NCBI GenBank assembly: GCA_911728455.2
Contig: OU452235.1
Coordinates: 12,882,634-12,946,633 of the forward strand
DNA: 64,000 nucleotides
Reading direction: 5' to 3'
Origin: Marthasterias glacialis
Lineage: Eukaryota > Echinodermata > Asteroidea > Forcipulatida > Asteriidae
Part shown: positions 35,601 to 47,947 of the stretch, in pieces
How the letters are laid out: each line of letters starts with the position of its first letter
Numbering within the stretch: the stretch's first letter is position 1
The notes under the pieces: generated by a model
What the model saw: only the letters and a program-made list of their open reading frames with translations
Database searches by the model: none
What the model was told of the DNA's origin: nothing
Translations under genes and position numbers: made by a program

Positions 35601-37387
35601 GGGACTTGATATTCACAAGAAAACTAAAATGTCAGGAATTTTACATCCAGAAGTAAAAGAGTCACTGAGTCTGGGGAAGCATTGGCTCAGATCTGTCAAT
35701 AATTCTGCAAGTGTTAGGAACTCTGATAAGGAAAGTCAGGGAAAGAAACCTGGGTTGTGTTTCAGGGAGATTTAAGTTTTAAATCTAGGGATTATATCCT
35801 GCGGATATCTGATGATCAAAATTGTTGATAAATATTTGCATTTGCAAACATTTGTATGTTTTCCAGGGACTTGCAGAATTTGTGATGCAGTGCAGAAGTG
35901 ATTTGTGTCAACAACAGTTTGAAGTGTATCTAATCCTAACTTTTCGTCCACCATTTTTATGTTCAGCATTTGTATTGTGGCTAGCTGATCACATAAAGTG
36001 TGGTCTGTTTGTACGGATTAAAAATATTAGTAACTTTAATTTCATGATAAAGAGGCAATAATCATAATATGAAATTGTCACAATGTTTTCCAGATGTTAG
36101 CTCATCAAAGTGCACTTCCCATAGTTGACTCTCTAAAAAAGTTCACCCCGATAACCTGCAAATGCACTTTGAAACAAGACCACACGCACTTAAAGGTGCA
36201 GTGACTTTTCCCCCAACAATCCCCTGCACATTGTCTCACCACTTATGGACACAAACAAAAACATGACGACCCTGCCCCTTTAATGAGCTCTCTTAAGTGC
36301 AACAGTTGCCACGGCGAAACAAAATGCAGAATTTGACCGCTGGGTATGGCAGTTTTTAGTAGGTCAACCCTCCACAACCGGTCTGACTCTTACAGCAATT
36401 CCCTGGACGTACCCTTCCAGATTGAGATGGGCTTCTTCAGGCCTGTGCACTTTTATCTTTAAGAAAAAATGGAAGACCCGTTCCTCGGTAGACTACCAGG
36501 ACGTTGTGAAATTCGTGGACAGGTTTTTCGCCTAATGCTGGGGTAGAGTCTGGGGAACATCATCGGCGAATTGTTTTTAAGAGAGGGGGCAAAAAAGGGC
36601 AATGCAATAATGAAGCTGAGGTGACTGGTTCTGTGACTTGGGGAATGGTTGTTCTTAATTTTTTTTGGGATATCTTGTTGGGGAATTTGGAAGATGTAAC
36701 AGCTGTCGCTTGTTGTGCAAGAAAACCCTGGCATGTCCTAGTTTTGCAAGTTACTTTTTCATCTCCGTCTAAAGGAGAGCGAAAGGGACTTTGTCATGCA
36801 TTAGTTAAACATTTCATTTCCTCCAGTTATATTTCTAACAGGTCTATCATAAATAAATAAATTAATTTTAAAATAAAACTTGGGAAATAGTAAATCACAC
36901 CAGTATGTCACAATCAAAAGAAAGCGTTACTGTTTAACGCTGCAAGTTGTCCAATCCTATGGGCGGTAGTTATAAATATTTTTTAAAAATGATTCAACAA
37001 TTATAAGCAGTATTGAACCGAACCAATCAAATACAGGAAACCCAAAGTAAAGCATTTTTGACAATTCATACGCACTATGGGGACTTGTCGTATAAGCAGA
37101 TTTATCATGTTATGTGATAGTTTTTGTTTTTTTTTATTTTGTTAAAATTATTTTTAAAATGGTTTCATTTGAATTTAAAACCACCATTTATGTACAAAAT
37201 AACTTGGAGATCACACAGAGTATGTTCTACTCTTAGCATATTGCAACCAAGTTGCAAACTGGACAAGATATTTACATGTATTTATAGATACCTAGGTCTT
37301 TCCTGTGTGGAGAGAACTGTTTAGTACACATCCAAACAATCCATTACATTAAACCACCTAAAAACTCCTTGAAACTTGAACACAGTC

Positions 37388-37403
37388 GGGGGGGGGGGGG
37401 GGG
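37388..37403 (+). repeat. Poly(G) run, 16 bases
   Basis: An unbroken G tract in otherwise AT-rich sequence. Confidence 0.9.
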
Positions 37404-38449
37404 AAGTATGTTTCTGTTCCTTGTGACATTTCAGCAAATCATTTACAGAACAGGTGGGCTAAGCCTGCGTCACTCAACACCCGCCAGACGTTGCAAGAAT
37501 ATTTTACTTCAATTACAAATCTCTGGACCTCTCAAAGGTTGGCTAGGATTTTTTACAAAGCAGGAAAGATACTCAATACCCTTAATTCACATTCAAAATA
37601 GAATCTGGTCTAATTTTAAGGGTCAATCGTAAAAAAAAATAAAAAAAATAAAAAAATAGTCTTGCATTGATGCAAGACATTAATTCATGGAATGTAAGGG
37701 TATAGAGGTTGACATGTCATTATCCGGGCGTTGCTGTCTACGATTGACAACTTTTTCATGGAGTTAAAAATGAATCAGGCTTTGACAACGCTAATTTTGT
37801 ATTCACAAATGCAGAGTGGAAATGAGAAGACAGATCAGGGTTTTAATTTTAATTCATGGGGGGGGGGTTGTTACCTCCTGTGAAGTTGTACCCTAAATGG
37901 TTTAAATGCTACCTTGACAATGATGAACGTTAGTGACAGTAAAATACCAGTTGAGACCGGTTCCTGTTTTTTAAACATGGTAAAAGTGCCACTGTGCTCA
38001 ATATCCCTGGTTCAATTGACGACTAGACTTGCTACCCAGCCCTAAGGGTATATGACACTATTAACACCACTTTGGCGAAACGGTTAGAAAGAAAGTGCCG
38101 CAGGGCTTACTTCTTGGTCCAGAAATCTCATCAGCTGAGATTATGCTTAATACTTATCCCAAGACAAATCCCGATGTGAGGCGTTCAAAACCCTGCCTGC
38201 CAGTTATATGCTAATCAATAGACACGATTTTATTTTTAAAAAAAGAGTCCTGGAAATGTCTCAAGGTTACACATAGTTCTGTTCTTTATGTTTCCTTATC
38301 TTCCTATTAATTTGTAGTTTACAATATGACACCTGCAGGAACAAAATCCAAATTCCTACAGGGACTGTACTTTATTTACATGCATTTCTTTTTCAGAAGA
38401 GTAAATTTCTTCCAATCATCTACTTTTTATCAAACACATCATACTACCA

Positions 38450-38640
38450 TACAGAATTTCTCTATGATACAACCAACCTGTGAAAATTTCATAAATTTTG
38501 GTGGTCCCATTTTTAGTGAAAACATAAAAAAATGCTTAGTGTTTTGTCACACATTTTGTGCACCTTCATGTTATTTGGATTGCTGCAATCAAAATAAGCA
38601 GAAATGATGATTTGTGGAGTCTTCAAATGCTACTTGTCAT
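38450..38640 (+). repeat. Dispersed repeat copy (CTGTGAAAAT family)
   Basis: This shares AACCAACCTGTGAAAAT, then a GTGGTC/GTGAAAAC segment, GTTTTGTCA and a TGCTGCAATC-AATAAGCA-like stretch with 57950-58140. The frame open across it reflects base composition only. It is bordered directly by another dispersed-repeat copy at 38640-38790. Confidence 0.5.
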
Positions 38641-38790
38641 TTTTCCTGTATGCAGTAACAATACTGATTCTTGTGATTACTCAAAAGTGTAATGTCCATT
38701 TTGCCCTCACAGCCTCAATTTGGTTGCTTGTATAGATTTGAATGGATGAAAAACAAGATGGCCGCACAACGATGAAGGTCTACTTTGATT
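38640..38790 (+). repeat. Dispersed repeat, CCAGCCTC..TTTGG family, copy 2
   Basis: It contains CTGATTCTTGTGATTACTCA, CATTTTGCCCTCACAGCCTC and AATTTGGTTGCTTGTATAG, followed by AAGATGGCCGC. It matches copy 1 (21050-21215) at both the GCCTC..TTTGGTT word and the AAGATGGC.GC word. Confidence 0.5.
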
Positions 38791-39654
38791 GGTGCAATAT
38801 GAACGGCTTCAAGTTACACCTCCAGAAGATTCATTATCTTCATAGTAACAGTGTGACGTTGGAAGCAGAAATAATAGTTTCATCTACACTTTTATCATGA
38901 GATGCAGCCAACACCCCCAGGGCTCTATCCTTGGTCCTAAAGTGACCTCGGCAGGTCACAGATAATGGGGCGCAGGCTGGCTGGTGTCTCATTATCAACA
39001 CCAATTGTGGGGAAGGGAAACAAAAGTCAGGTGTCATGCTGGTACCCTGTCAGGTGATCTGATGTGTGCATCTAGGCTGATTAGAGACACTAATCCAGAC
39101 AGGCATGGAATGTCATATTGGAATTTACTGGGATTAACATTACAAGCAATCCTCAGAAAAGAGATCTTCTTAATAACATAACACCACCTACGTAATTGTC
39201 TGTTGTTTAGTTACATGATGTAGAACTAAATATAAAAAGAAAGCATGTCTCCACAACAACTTCCGAGTTTGAAAATCAATCTGTAAGAGGCTAGTGACAA
39301 AATTAACTTGTTTCTTCGCGCTGATAAATTTATACTTATTTTTCATGAATATTAAAGTCTTTTTAAAAAATATGTATTATACAGTACCCACAATGAGGTG
39401 TCCCATTTTAACAGATGTGGCCAAACACTAAAAGCTCCCTTAGATGCATGGTTGTAAAACTTTCAGCTGGGTGTTAGGCAACTTACACCCAGGTGTAGTT
39501 ACACCTCCATCATGCTGAGTGGGAAATGGGCAACCCTCTGGGTGTAGTGTGAGGACAACATTAACCTAGGGACGGGGTTTGGGGGTAAAGACAACTTGAC
39601 AAGGACACATTCTTTGAGGAAATGGAGCTTATAAAGGAAGTAGGCCTACACATT

Positions 39655-39830
39655 GCGAGACGGGAGTGCAATCATGGTAACAGTGTTAAGCACTGATCCT
39701 AAATATCTTACCACCATGCTGTTGCCTTGTTCCCTATGTACAATAGTAATCAATGATGCTGATTCTCAAAAAGGGGCCCGACTATTTTGTCCTTCCAGCC
39801 TCGGTTTGGATACACAAGGTGGAACCATAG
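39655..39830 (+). repeat. Dispersed repeat, CCAGCCTC..TTTGG family, copy 3
   Basis: It contains GATGCTGATTCTCAAAAAGG, GGCCCGACTATTTTGTCCTT and CCAGCCTCGGTTTGGATACA. This copy preserves the central block particularly well and helps define the family. Confidence 0.55.
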
Positions 39831-40480
39831 TAAAGTTCAGTAACTTATAGTCATAGAGCATCCTTGAGGGTAAGGGGGTTGTACAAAAATTATCAACACA
39901 CTTCCAATGTCAAAATGTACAAATTCCGAACATCTGCAGATATCAGAGTTCAAATTGGAACAAATCTTTTGGCTTATGGACCTTTGCAAATAAATAACAT
40001 CCTTTTGCACTTCCCCAGCATGTGTTTTCTTGCTCTGAGTTATGGAGGTGGCACCTAGGAAATGGAGTTGTCAGAGGGGGCTTAGCGGGTGACCCCCATG
40101 GGTATCAATGGGTGCAGCTGTTGTCCCAATCAGCTGGGTTTGTTTGGGTGGGTAGGAATTATTAATGGGGCACGTGTTAACTTTAAGTCTGGGAAGTGAA
40201 GTGGTAGCAGTGGTTAAAACTTCCTAACATCACAGCCGAGGCCAATTGATGGCTTTTTGACCATGGCTATATTGCTTTAGCCAACGGCCACATCCAGAGT
40301 CACTCAACTTGGACACAGCATAAAGTTTAGGCATGACTTGTGTCAGCCAACCACAATGGCCAGTTATTGAAACAAATTGTATATCCTCCTCCACTGTTAG
40401 AGAAACCATGATATAATTTTTAAAGAACTTCAACAGCCATGGTTGAGTGATGATTGAAGCTTTGCATGGTGCAAAGGATA

Positions 40481-40663
40481 GGAAACTCTAACTAGTAAAC
40501 TAGTAACATTTGTGGGTGTAACCATTTCTCCTGAAGACGAGCAGAGTATACTGTTCAAAACGTCGAGACCACACCGGCTCTTTTCAGAGCCACCACTCCT
40601 CCCAAAAGAGATTTTTACACAGTTGTACCCGCAAATTTGACAAGTTTACTAGTTATAGTTTCC
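40481..40663 (+). mobile_element. Inverted-repeat (MITE-like) element carrying a histone-type stem-loop
   Basis: The ends are imperfect inverted repeats of 42 bases (40481-40522 and 40622-40663, about 35 of 42 matching), both starting GGAAACT and containing AACTAGTAAACT. The interior of about 100 bases holds a CTGAAGA word, a small hairpin, and then GGCTCTTTTCAGAGCC at 40576-40591, which is the histone mRNA 3' stem-loop. No open frame is present, so this would be a non-autonomous element. Similarity of the outer flanks suggests the repeats may reach 3 to 4 bases further. I do not recognise the family and no target duplication is certain. Confidence 0.65.
40576..40591 (+). promoter_or_regulatory. 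Exact match to the histone mRNA 3' stem-loop
   Basis: GGCTCTTTTCAGAGCC forms a 6-bp stem with a four-base TTTC loop, the canonical SLBP-binding structure of replication-dependent histone mRNAs. It is followed immediately by ACCA, the usual cleavage context. A purine-rich AAAAGAGA begins about 11 bases after the stem, where the U7-binding downstream element sits in real histone genes. No histone coding sequence lies nearby. Whether it functions is unknown. Confidence 0.6.
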
Positions 40664-42297
40664 AATCATGGACGGAGTTTTTCTTTGAACTGTTCGTTTG
40701 GTTTGTATTTTGAAGAAGAAGAAAAAAAAAACAAGACTTGTTTATTTATTTATTTTGTTGCAGTTTAATTTAGACAGGGTAGCCCTATCAACCAGTATTA
40801 AAACTGCTATCCCCAAGGGCCATGTGTACAGACATTTCAACAGTAAAACAGTAAACTTGGGACTGAGGGTGTATTCAAAGGGTTTAAAAGAGACTTGAGA
40901 ATGAGACCACTCGCTGTGAGATTCAAAATGGAGGCTTGTATCCCAGACTGGTGCCTCAGATTACATGACCCAGTTCATAGTAATCCCACCAATGCCCTCC
41001 GGGTACTTGACATTACCCACTGACCGGGCGTGAATAGATTACAGCGAACACTTGTTTTAGAAGAGAAAGACAGTTCCCCCCCACCCCCCCCCCCGACAGA
41101 AGTTGTTCAACTATTTAGAAACGGATCCGAGTGGAATTTAGAGCTTTTCCCAGGACGGGAAAGATCAGCAGTGCCATTTGGAAAACACATTATTGTTTAA
41201 ACATACTTCTAATTGTCACTTGTAATGCAAAGCTAATAGAAGGCTCACCCAAACTGTTGCCACCACTTTTTTTGAAGAAAAACAAACTTTGAAATGTTTC
41301 TCAACTGGCAGTTTACTCTCAACTAGAATTGGTACTATGCATACGGGGCTATCCAATTTATAGCTCCATGGTACATGCAAGCACATGTTTAACTCATGAG
41401 GTTTATCAACTTTTGTGAACATTTTCCAGCCAAATCTCTGTTTTCAGGAGTACGTCACTGCTGACAAAAAGGTCTGGAATTAGGATCCAAATTTAAGGAG
41501 GCATGTTGAAATGATGGCATTTCCACCTTTTGGTAACCCCCGGAGTTAATAGATTGCAAAAAGCTCCAGGGAACAATATTCTTAGTACTAGAAAAATTGA
41601 TCAAAGAGCTTTATTCCTACATATCTGAAAAAAATAGTTACTTTTTTCACAAAACAGACACGATAAGGTCTGAATTCAGAAACTGACATTCTCATCTCTG
41701 CATTTTAAACTCTCTTTACTGATACATTTAGGCCTGCATGCAATATGAAACAAATAGGTTTTGTATTTCAAATCTTTAAAACATGTTGAAATCATCTACA
41801 ACAACAAAAGTTTCGGTTAATAGATGAACAAATATCCAGGCAGAGCTCAAGCCCCAAATCCAAATTTGGCTGAGGGAATTATCATAGCAGCTAAACTGAA
41901 AAATCAAAACGCATTGATCATACTTTAGCTAATTAAATTCACTGCTAGTTTATCATAATGAAAATGTCTACCTCTGTGGCATGATTGAAGACGAGCTCCA
42001 CAAAAAAAAACCCCATTGCATAACCCAAGATGAAATTGCTGCCACAAATTCATTGACTGGAAAACGCTTTTCGAAAATCAATTGTGTGTTTAGCGCAGAC
42101 CTTTGAAACGTTTCTACAATTACATTGAACGCCAGAGCAATCTATTAAAGGGGGTTAAAATAGTCGGGGACTAACACTACACCAGACAAATGAAAATGGT
42201 AATTAATTTTATTGACATGGTTTTAAGGACCCATGAAAATCCATCTGTACTTTTGATGCAGGTTTAGATTTTGTTGACGAGGGAAATGCATGATTGA

Positions 42298-42600
42298 TTT
42301 TAAGTGAAAGACATAAACACTCTACTGAATTTTTGTCTGGTCTGCTGAGTTTCTGTTGTTTGGACCTTATGATGGGCAAATTGCATAGAAAAAAATAATA
42401 ATAATAATAAATAACTCTCTTGAAGAAATTAATGTGTCTTTCAGATTTGGCTTTTAAGTGAAAGCCATAAACTCTCTACTGAGTTTTTGTCTTTAAAATT
42501 AAAGCAATCTGTCCTTTGGACCTTGCGATGGATGAACTGCATAAAAAAAAAACCCACTCTTGAAGAAATTAATGTGTCTTTCGGATTTGGCTTTTAAAAA
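42298..42600 (+). repeat. Two-to-three-unit tandem repeat, about 140-154 bp period
   Basis: TTTTAAGTGAAAG starts units at 42298 and 42452, and a partial TTTTAA restart lies at 42592. Each unit contains CTCTACTGA.TTTTTGTCT, a TTTGGACCTT..GATGG tail word, an A-rich stretch, and CTTGAAGAAATTAATGTGTC. The tail word is shared with the SINE-like fragments at 7410 and 17800. Confidence 0.75.
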
Positions 42601-43309
42601 CTAGGGTATTGGAATGAATACACTCTTCTAAAAAAATCAATCTCCTGCCATGTCTTTAGTAATAAGAGGGACTGACTGACTGAAATGCCAAGAGAAACTG
42701 ACCACAGCATAAGTGCAGTAATAATACCACAAGCCATAGTTTGATCCATAGTGCTTAAGACATATCAGGGCTGCCCACTAACTGCTCTCCAGTTGCTTGG
42801 CAAGGCCATGTCCCTGTCATAACTCAGAAGTGGGTTTAAAGTTTCTCGCCCCAATCCAAAGGCAACCAGACTTCTATATTTACAAGAGGGGGAGATGTAT
42901 ACAGAGTAAATTGGGAGCAGACTTGAGGAGAAATGTGAGGCCGAGGTATTGATAAGGATTATTGTTAATCCCCTCTGATCCTACCCAGGGATTTGATGAT
43001 TTGTCAAGGTATATAGATTGCGGGGAAGATTTATTTCCACCAGTGTCCTTGCCGTGCTGTCATAAACAATTTTCCTGCGATTTTCAGTCTTCGGAATAAG
43101 TAGTTTAAGAGGAAATTTCTTTGATAAAAAGTTTACATCAGAGGGGTTGTAAGAAGAATTGTACAGAATCTGGAACAACTTATCTCCAAAGCTCTCAGAT
43201 AATTATTCTAAAGGTAATGAGGTGCAATTATCAGTGTTAACAAATGTCTCAAATTAGAGCTCTCGCAGCGAGGAGTGATTAAGCCAAATGAAATAAAAAT
43301 AAGATGGCA

Positions 43310-43546
43310 GTTGACAAAGTGAAGATTTAATTAGACTTATCCAGGAATCTGGTTGTTCTTGATGTTTACTGAGAGTTAAAGTGTGGGGAACCACATAATC
43401 ATAAACCCTCTATACGATTGGGCCAAATCATATGTACATTTGCCATCAGTGTTTGACAAGTGAAGATTCAATTATAAATATCTGGAATCAGGTTGTTATC
43501 CGGGCAATTGCTACCTCGTAACCACAAGCCCTCTACACAATGAGGG
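43310..43546 (+). repeat. Diverged two-copy duplication, about 140 bp period
   Basis: Copy 1 runs from GTTGACAAAGTGAAGATTTA (43310) to CATAAACCCTCTATACGATT. Copy 2 runs from GTTTGACAAGTGAAGATTCA (43451) to CACAAGCCCTCTACACAATG. Both contain a TCTGG...CAGGTTGTT or GGTTGTT block between. They are clearly related but considerably diverged. Confidence 0.6.
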
Positions 43547-46130
43547 TCTGTTTGCTTCTTCTTCTTAATGTTACCAGCCAAGTATGTCCAATGTCTAGTG
43601 AAGAGGCTCTCCCGCCCAACACAAAACAGCCAAGCACTGTCTCGCATATCACATCTGGACTACCCTGAATTTCACTCACCCCAGACCCCAAAAGATGAAA
43701 AACACACACACCACTGTCCTTAGTGTAATCTAAATACCCTTCAAGTAAACAGTCCACACTGAAAACCAACATCATCCCCCACTTCAATCACGACAAATTG
43801 GATGTATACACCGCCTTACAAATTAGCGGGGGCGACACCACTACTGTAAGCCTTCCCCCAGCCACCACGACCGTCCGACCGACCGACCACCACCACCACG
43901 AGCGAGCGTTACATTAGTGGTTTGCCAACACAATGCCAGATCCTCTCTCCAACAAATGACCCATCCCATTGTCATCCTCAGTTGTTCTCCGCACAGATGA
44001 TCTTGTTCGGAAGCCAGTTAATTGCGAGGCAATTTTACAGGGAGGGCCCAATTAGTGGGAAGATGGTGGGCATCTTGAATGGCTTCGGTTCTCCAGGCCT
44101 GGAAAGTGGACAATGTTTCTCATTCACCTGTGTTGGATACTTTTCAAAACTCACCACTTCGGGGGTAATTGTCAATTAAAGTTGTTTGTGTCGGATTTAA
44201 TGCATCGTTTATCCACACTGATTGATTAATTCATAAGTGGAAGTGCTGACAGCGAGACTTTTAATGTTGAGTGTCCACTCATTACATGCTTTTAAAATCT
44301 GGGTTACTACATAAAAAAATGTGGTAAGGCGATCTGGAAATTCTCTTTATTGTGCAGATGAAATGCTGATCATCACCAGCATCATCAACACGCTTGGTAA
44401 ATCTCCTTCGTGAAGTTAGCCCTCCTCATGTGTCTTCCAATGCATTCAATCCCTTGCTTGTTCTTGTCCATGCCGTAACAAGCAAACAGGTCTAAGCAAT
44501 TTTATAAATGTCTTAGCGCTTTACATTATTTTTCTACCCTATTTTCCCTAGCTCCTACCCTCTCCCAACCTGCACATCCTACCGAACCTCCCCCCCCCCT
44601 TGCCCAACCTCCCCATCCCAGTATCCCATCCTTTTGATGTATGTGCTCTTGCCCTTTTTAACAGTTTTTGTATATTTTATTGAGTAATATTTATGTAACT
44701 AAATCTGTTGTAGTAATTCTTTTGAAATACTTATATTACCATTCCTGTAACTGACATATTTTTCCACTGTTGGTTTGACGAAATACAATATAAATATGTA
44801 ATCATATCCAACAGATTCACAGACAGCTCCTACTTTGCTTTTCATTGTCCCTACTTCTTTGTTTAGTTGTTTTAACTCTAGTTTGAGGAATCTAAACCTT
44901 CATACTTTACAAAAAATAAGAGATCATACAGGTCTCTTAAAATTGTTTGCAAGAAATATTTATTGTAAATATGAATGCTGTTGATGGATGGACAATTTAA
45001 CAGATGTTATTATTGCATCATGGATAAGGAATAATTTGGTGCTGATCAAAAATTGTATAGGGCAAAACCAAATCAAATGACGGTAGACACTTTTCACAAC
45101 ATATCTTCACCTTTGGAAACCAACCTAGAGCTGATTTTCTTCAGACAGGTTTTTTCTTTTCCTTTCAAGTTATAGCAGTGAAATGTCCCACAGGAGAAAA
45201 CAGCCTTTTATATATTATTACACACGGAAAGAGTCCCATAAATCTGAGAGCACATACGAAAAAATGGCTTCCTAGTTCATCCACGACTGGCGTTCAGTTC
45301 AACAACCCTGGGTGATTATGTCAAATGGTGTGAATCCCCCCACAGGACGGCCGAAGCAATTTGGTGGAATAAATAAAAGGGACTCTTTTCAAACACACCA
45401 ACAACAAAAAAACACCGGACAATTGGACAGTGCCAGCGCTGGTGGGTTTATTCTTGGGTCGCCTGACTGGCTCTAAAGTTAGAGAAAATGTAAGGCTTTT
45501 TTCTTCTTCTTCTTCTCTCCCCTTGTCTGGTTTGCCATGGGGGATACATCAAGGGATGGCTGAAGTAATGAGAGGTGAAGCCTTTCATGTCAATATGATG
45601 GGAGTGTTTCTTAAGATGATCAGGGGGCTACACTCGTCATTAGCTGGTGCAAAATTCGGCCAGAGGCTGGACAACTGTTTTTGGATCTTTCTTCCTCCAT
45701 GGTTTAGCAGGGTATAAAGAGTTTGCTTTTTATGGTCAGTGTTGGACTAGCTGCATCGTTAACATTCTTCCAGTTGTCTACAAGGTTTTTTGTCTTGGAC
45801 CACCATAATAAAGTTAGTTTTGTATGGTGGAAGTCAAAACAAGATCATTTCTTGTCAGGGCCACTTAAGATTGAAAGACAGGCATGTTCAAAACAAATCT
45901 CTTCTTCCCCCTTCTGTTTTTTTCAGGAAAGTTATTTTACCTTCATCCCAGAAATTGATTCCCAAAACTTGAGTTGTTGTATGAGATGTGAAATAAACGG
46001 GAGAAATCTTTTTTTTGCACCTACATCCTACCATTAATTTAGATGACTGATGATTGAAGCAATTTGGGGGAAAACTGCTGAGAATGGGGTAGGATTATTG
46101 TACAAAAATTATCATTAAAGTACAAACAAA

Positions 46131-46362
46131 TTGTGCCTAAAGATATTTTTCAGACATTTTTATTTGTTTACGAGTGTAGGGCATTGGATGAAACTACTCC
46201 AGATATTACATCACACACACACACAAAACGATTTAACAACTTTAAAAAAATTGTGCTTAAAGATATTTTCCCAGATATTTTTATTTTGGTTTACGAGTAT
46301 AGGGCATTGGATGAAATTACTCCAGATATTACATTACACCCACAAAAAAGATTTAACAACTT
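46131..46362 (+). repeat. Two-copy tandem repeat, 120-bp period
   Basis: Each copy begins TTGTGC(C/T)TAAAGATATTTT, continues with TTTACGAGT(G/A)TAGGGCATTG, GATGAAA(C/T)TACTCCAGAT and ATTACAT.ACAC, and ends GATTTAACAACTT. Copies start at 46131 and 46251. High similarity suggests a recent duplication. The 77- and 118-codon frames here follow the repeat. Confidence 0.85.
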
Positions 46363-47947
46363 AAGATTGTCCAAAGGTTTGCTCGGAAGAACATCTGATC
46401 ACTTCCGTGAGGGCTATCATCAGTCCTTCCCTTCGTGCGATAACTCAGAGGAAATTCCTTTCAACCAAGACGTAAAAATTGGGCTCTGATTAAGAGGGGG
46501 GGGGGACACAGTAATTAGGGTGTCAGTGCTCATCAAGATGGGTTTGCTTCAGTGTTCATCCAGCTGTGATCGAGGAAGAATGCAAATGTTTACCGGGGGA
46601 TCGTTACAGAGATCCACTATACAGACCGGTGAAGGTTCCTGTCTGTAACTGATCTCTTTTAAAGGGTAGGCGTTCAATCAGGACCATTCAGATTTAAAGA
46701 TTCTAATAAAAATATTATCAGTTTTATTGATGTAAGTGGAAACTTCTTGTGCTGGGATAAAACGAGGGAAACTTGGAGGAGTTACCTTCTTTCGACAGTG
46801 AGGGCGCTGTTTGACCTTGGGGTAAGTAGTTGGTCTGTGTACCAATAGTTCAGAGAACTGATATATCTAAGGGCTTCCACATACAAAAACAAAAGAAAAC
46901 AAAACATGTTGGGGTGGGGGTGATGTCTGATGTTTTTCAAACTGATTAGAATTGAAATATTCAGTGTACTTCCACTTCCAAGCTAAGCTAAATTATGCAT
47001 TTCTCAAATTTCAAATATAAATATTTTCATATCACTCTCCACTACGTAAAACAAAAAAAATTAACAGATATTTATGAAATTTAGACCAGATAATTTAGAC
47101 CATTATGAAAGCGCAAATTTCCAAATTACAAAACAGGGTACAGAGACCTACTTAGCACAAAAACACAGAATATTTGACACAAGCAAGTGGTGGTTTATCA
47201 CAATGGTTAATCAGATCCCAGCAAGATGCATCAGTGCATGAGTATTTTACATCCGTAGACTGAATCCCGAAGGAGCTCATCACAATCCAGCAAACTACCC
47301 CATTCATTCGTTCAGTCTCCCCTTTTCCGGGACCGATTCCTGTTGTGATATGACATTTCTTACAATACTTCAGGCACGTAACATAAAACAAAACACAAGG
47401 TATTTAGATACCATTTGGTCGTAATATCGAAAGAGAAGAAAGAAGAAGAAAGAAAAAAATCTCGTAATGCTGTTCATAATTGAAGGCTTGGCTATGAGGT
47501 GTTCTGAGTGCAATACTGTGAAAGCAATAACCCGTACCAACCCTCCATCATATCAGTGCCCTAAAGTGCAACAGACTCAGCGTATCCCTATCCAGCAAAA
47601 GGCTCGTTAAGACGGTGAAACAGGTCAAGCCAAAAGCCAGTTTGGTAACAAAATGCCGGCTCCAGGAGAAAAAAAAAACTTGCCGAAAAAAGGCGTACAC
47701 GAGATTGGCCCGACGAGGGAACTTAATCTACAGCTTGATGAAGATATCAGCGGACATGTTCCTGTAATGGTATACTGACAGATAGTAGAATGGGTAGAAT
47801 TAATACTGCCATAGAGGTATACGTAGAGAGTAACGGCAAATACTCCTTATAATTGGTCGTGAGAAGTGCTACTCGGTAAAGTGGCCATGTGATGAGGAGG
47901 ATAGGGTGGCACGATACACAGTGGCCATCTTGGTTTTCCAGCATTCC

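Larger units (their letters stand above)
33401..43300 (-). other. Large upstream intron, segment 2
   Basis: No recognised exon. 33420-34330 is less AT-rich and carries more CpG than its surroundings, with several short overlapping open frames that have no recognisable motifs. A 152-codon plus-strand frame (35317-35775) is also unrecognised. It contains dispersed repeat copies (38450-38640, 38640-38790, 39655-39830), the histone-stem-loop element (40481-40663) and a tandem repeat (42298-42600). Confidence 0.6.

Noticed and set aside
40531..40561. Possible hammerhead ribozyme core (CTGAAGA, six-pair stem, then AAAAC) in the 40481-40663 element
   Set aside because: The catalytic GAAA reads AAAA here, an extra C lies at the stem base, and I could not find convincing stems I and III or a cleavage triplet. 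Only a structural search could revive it.
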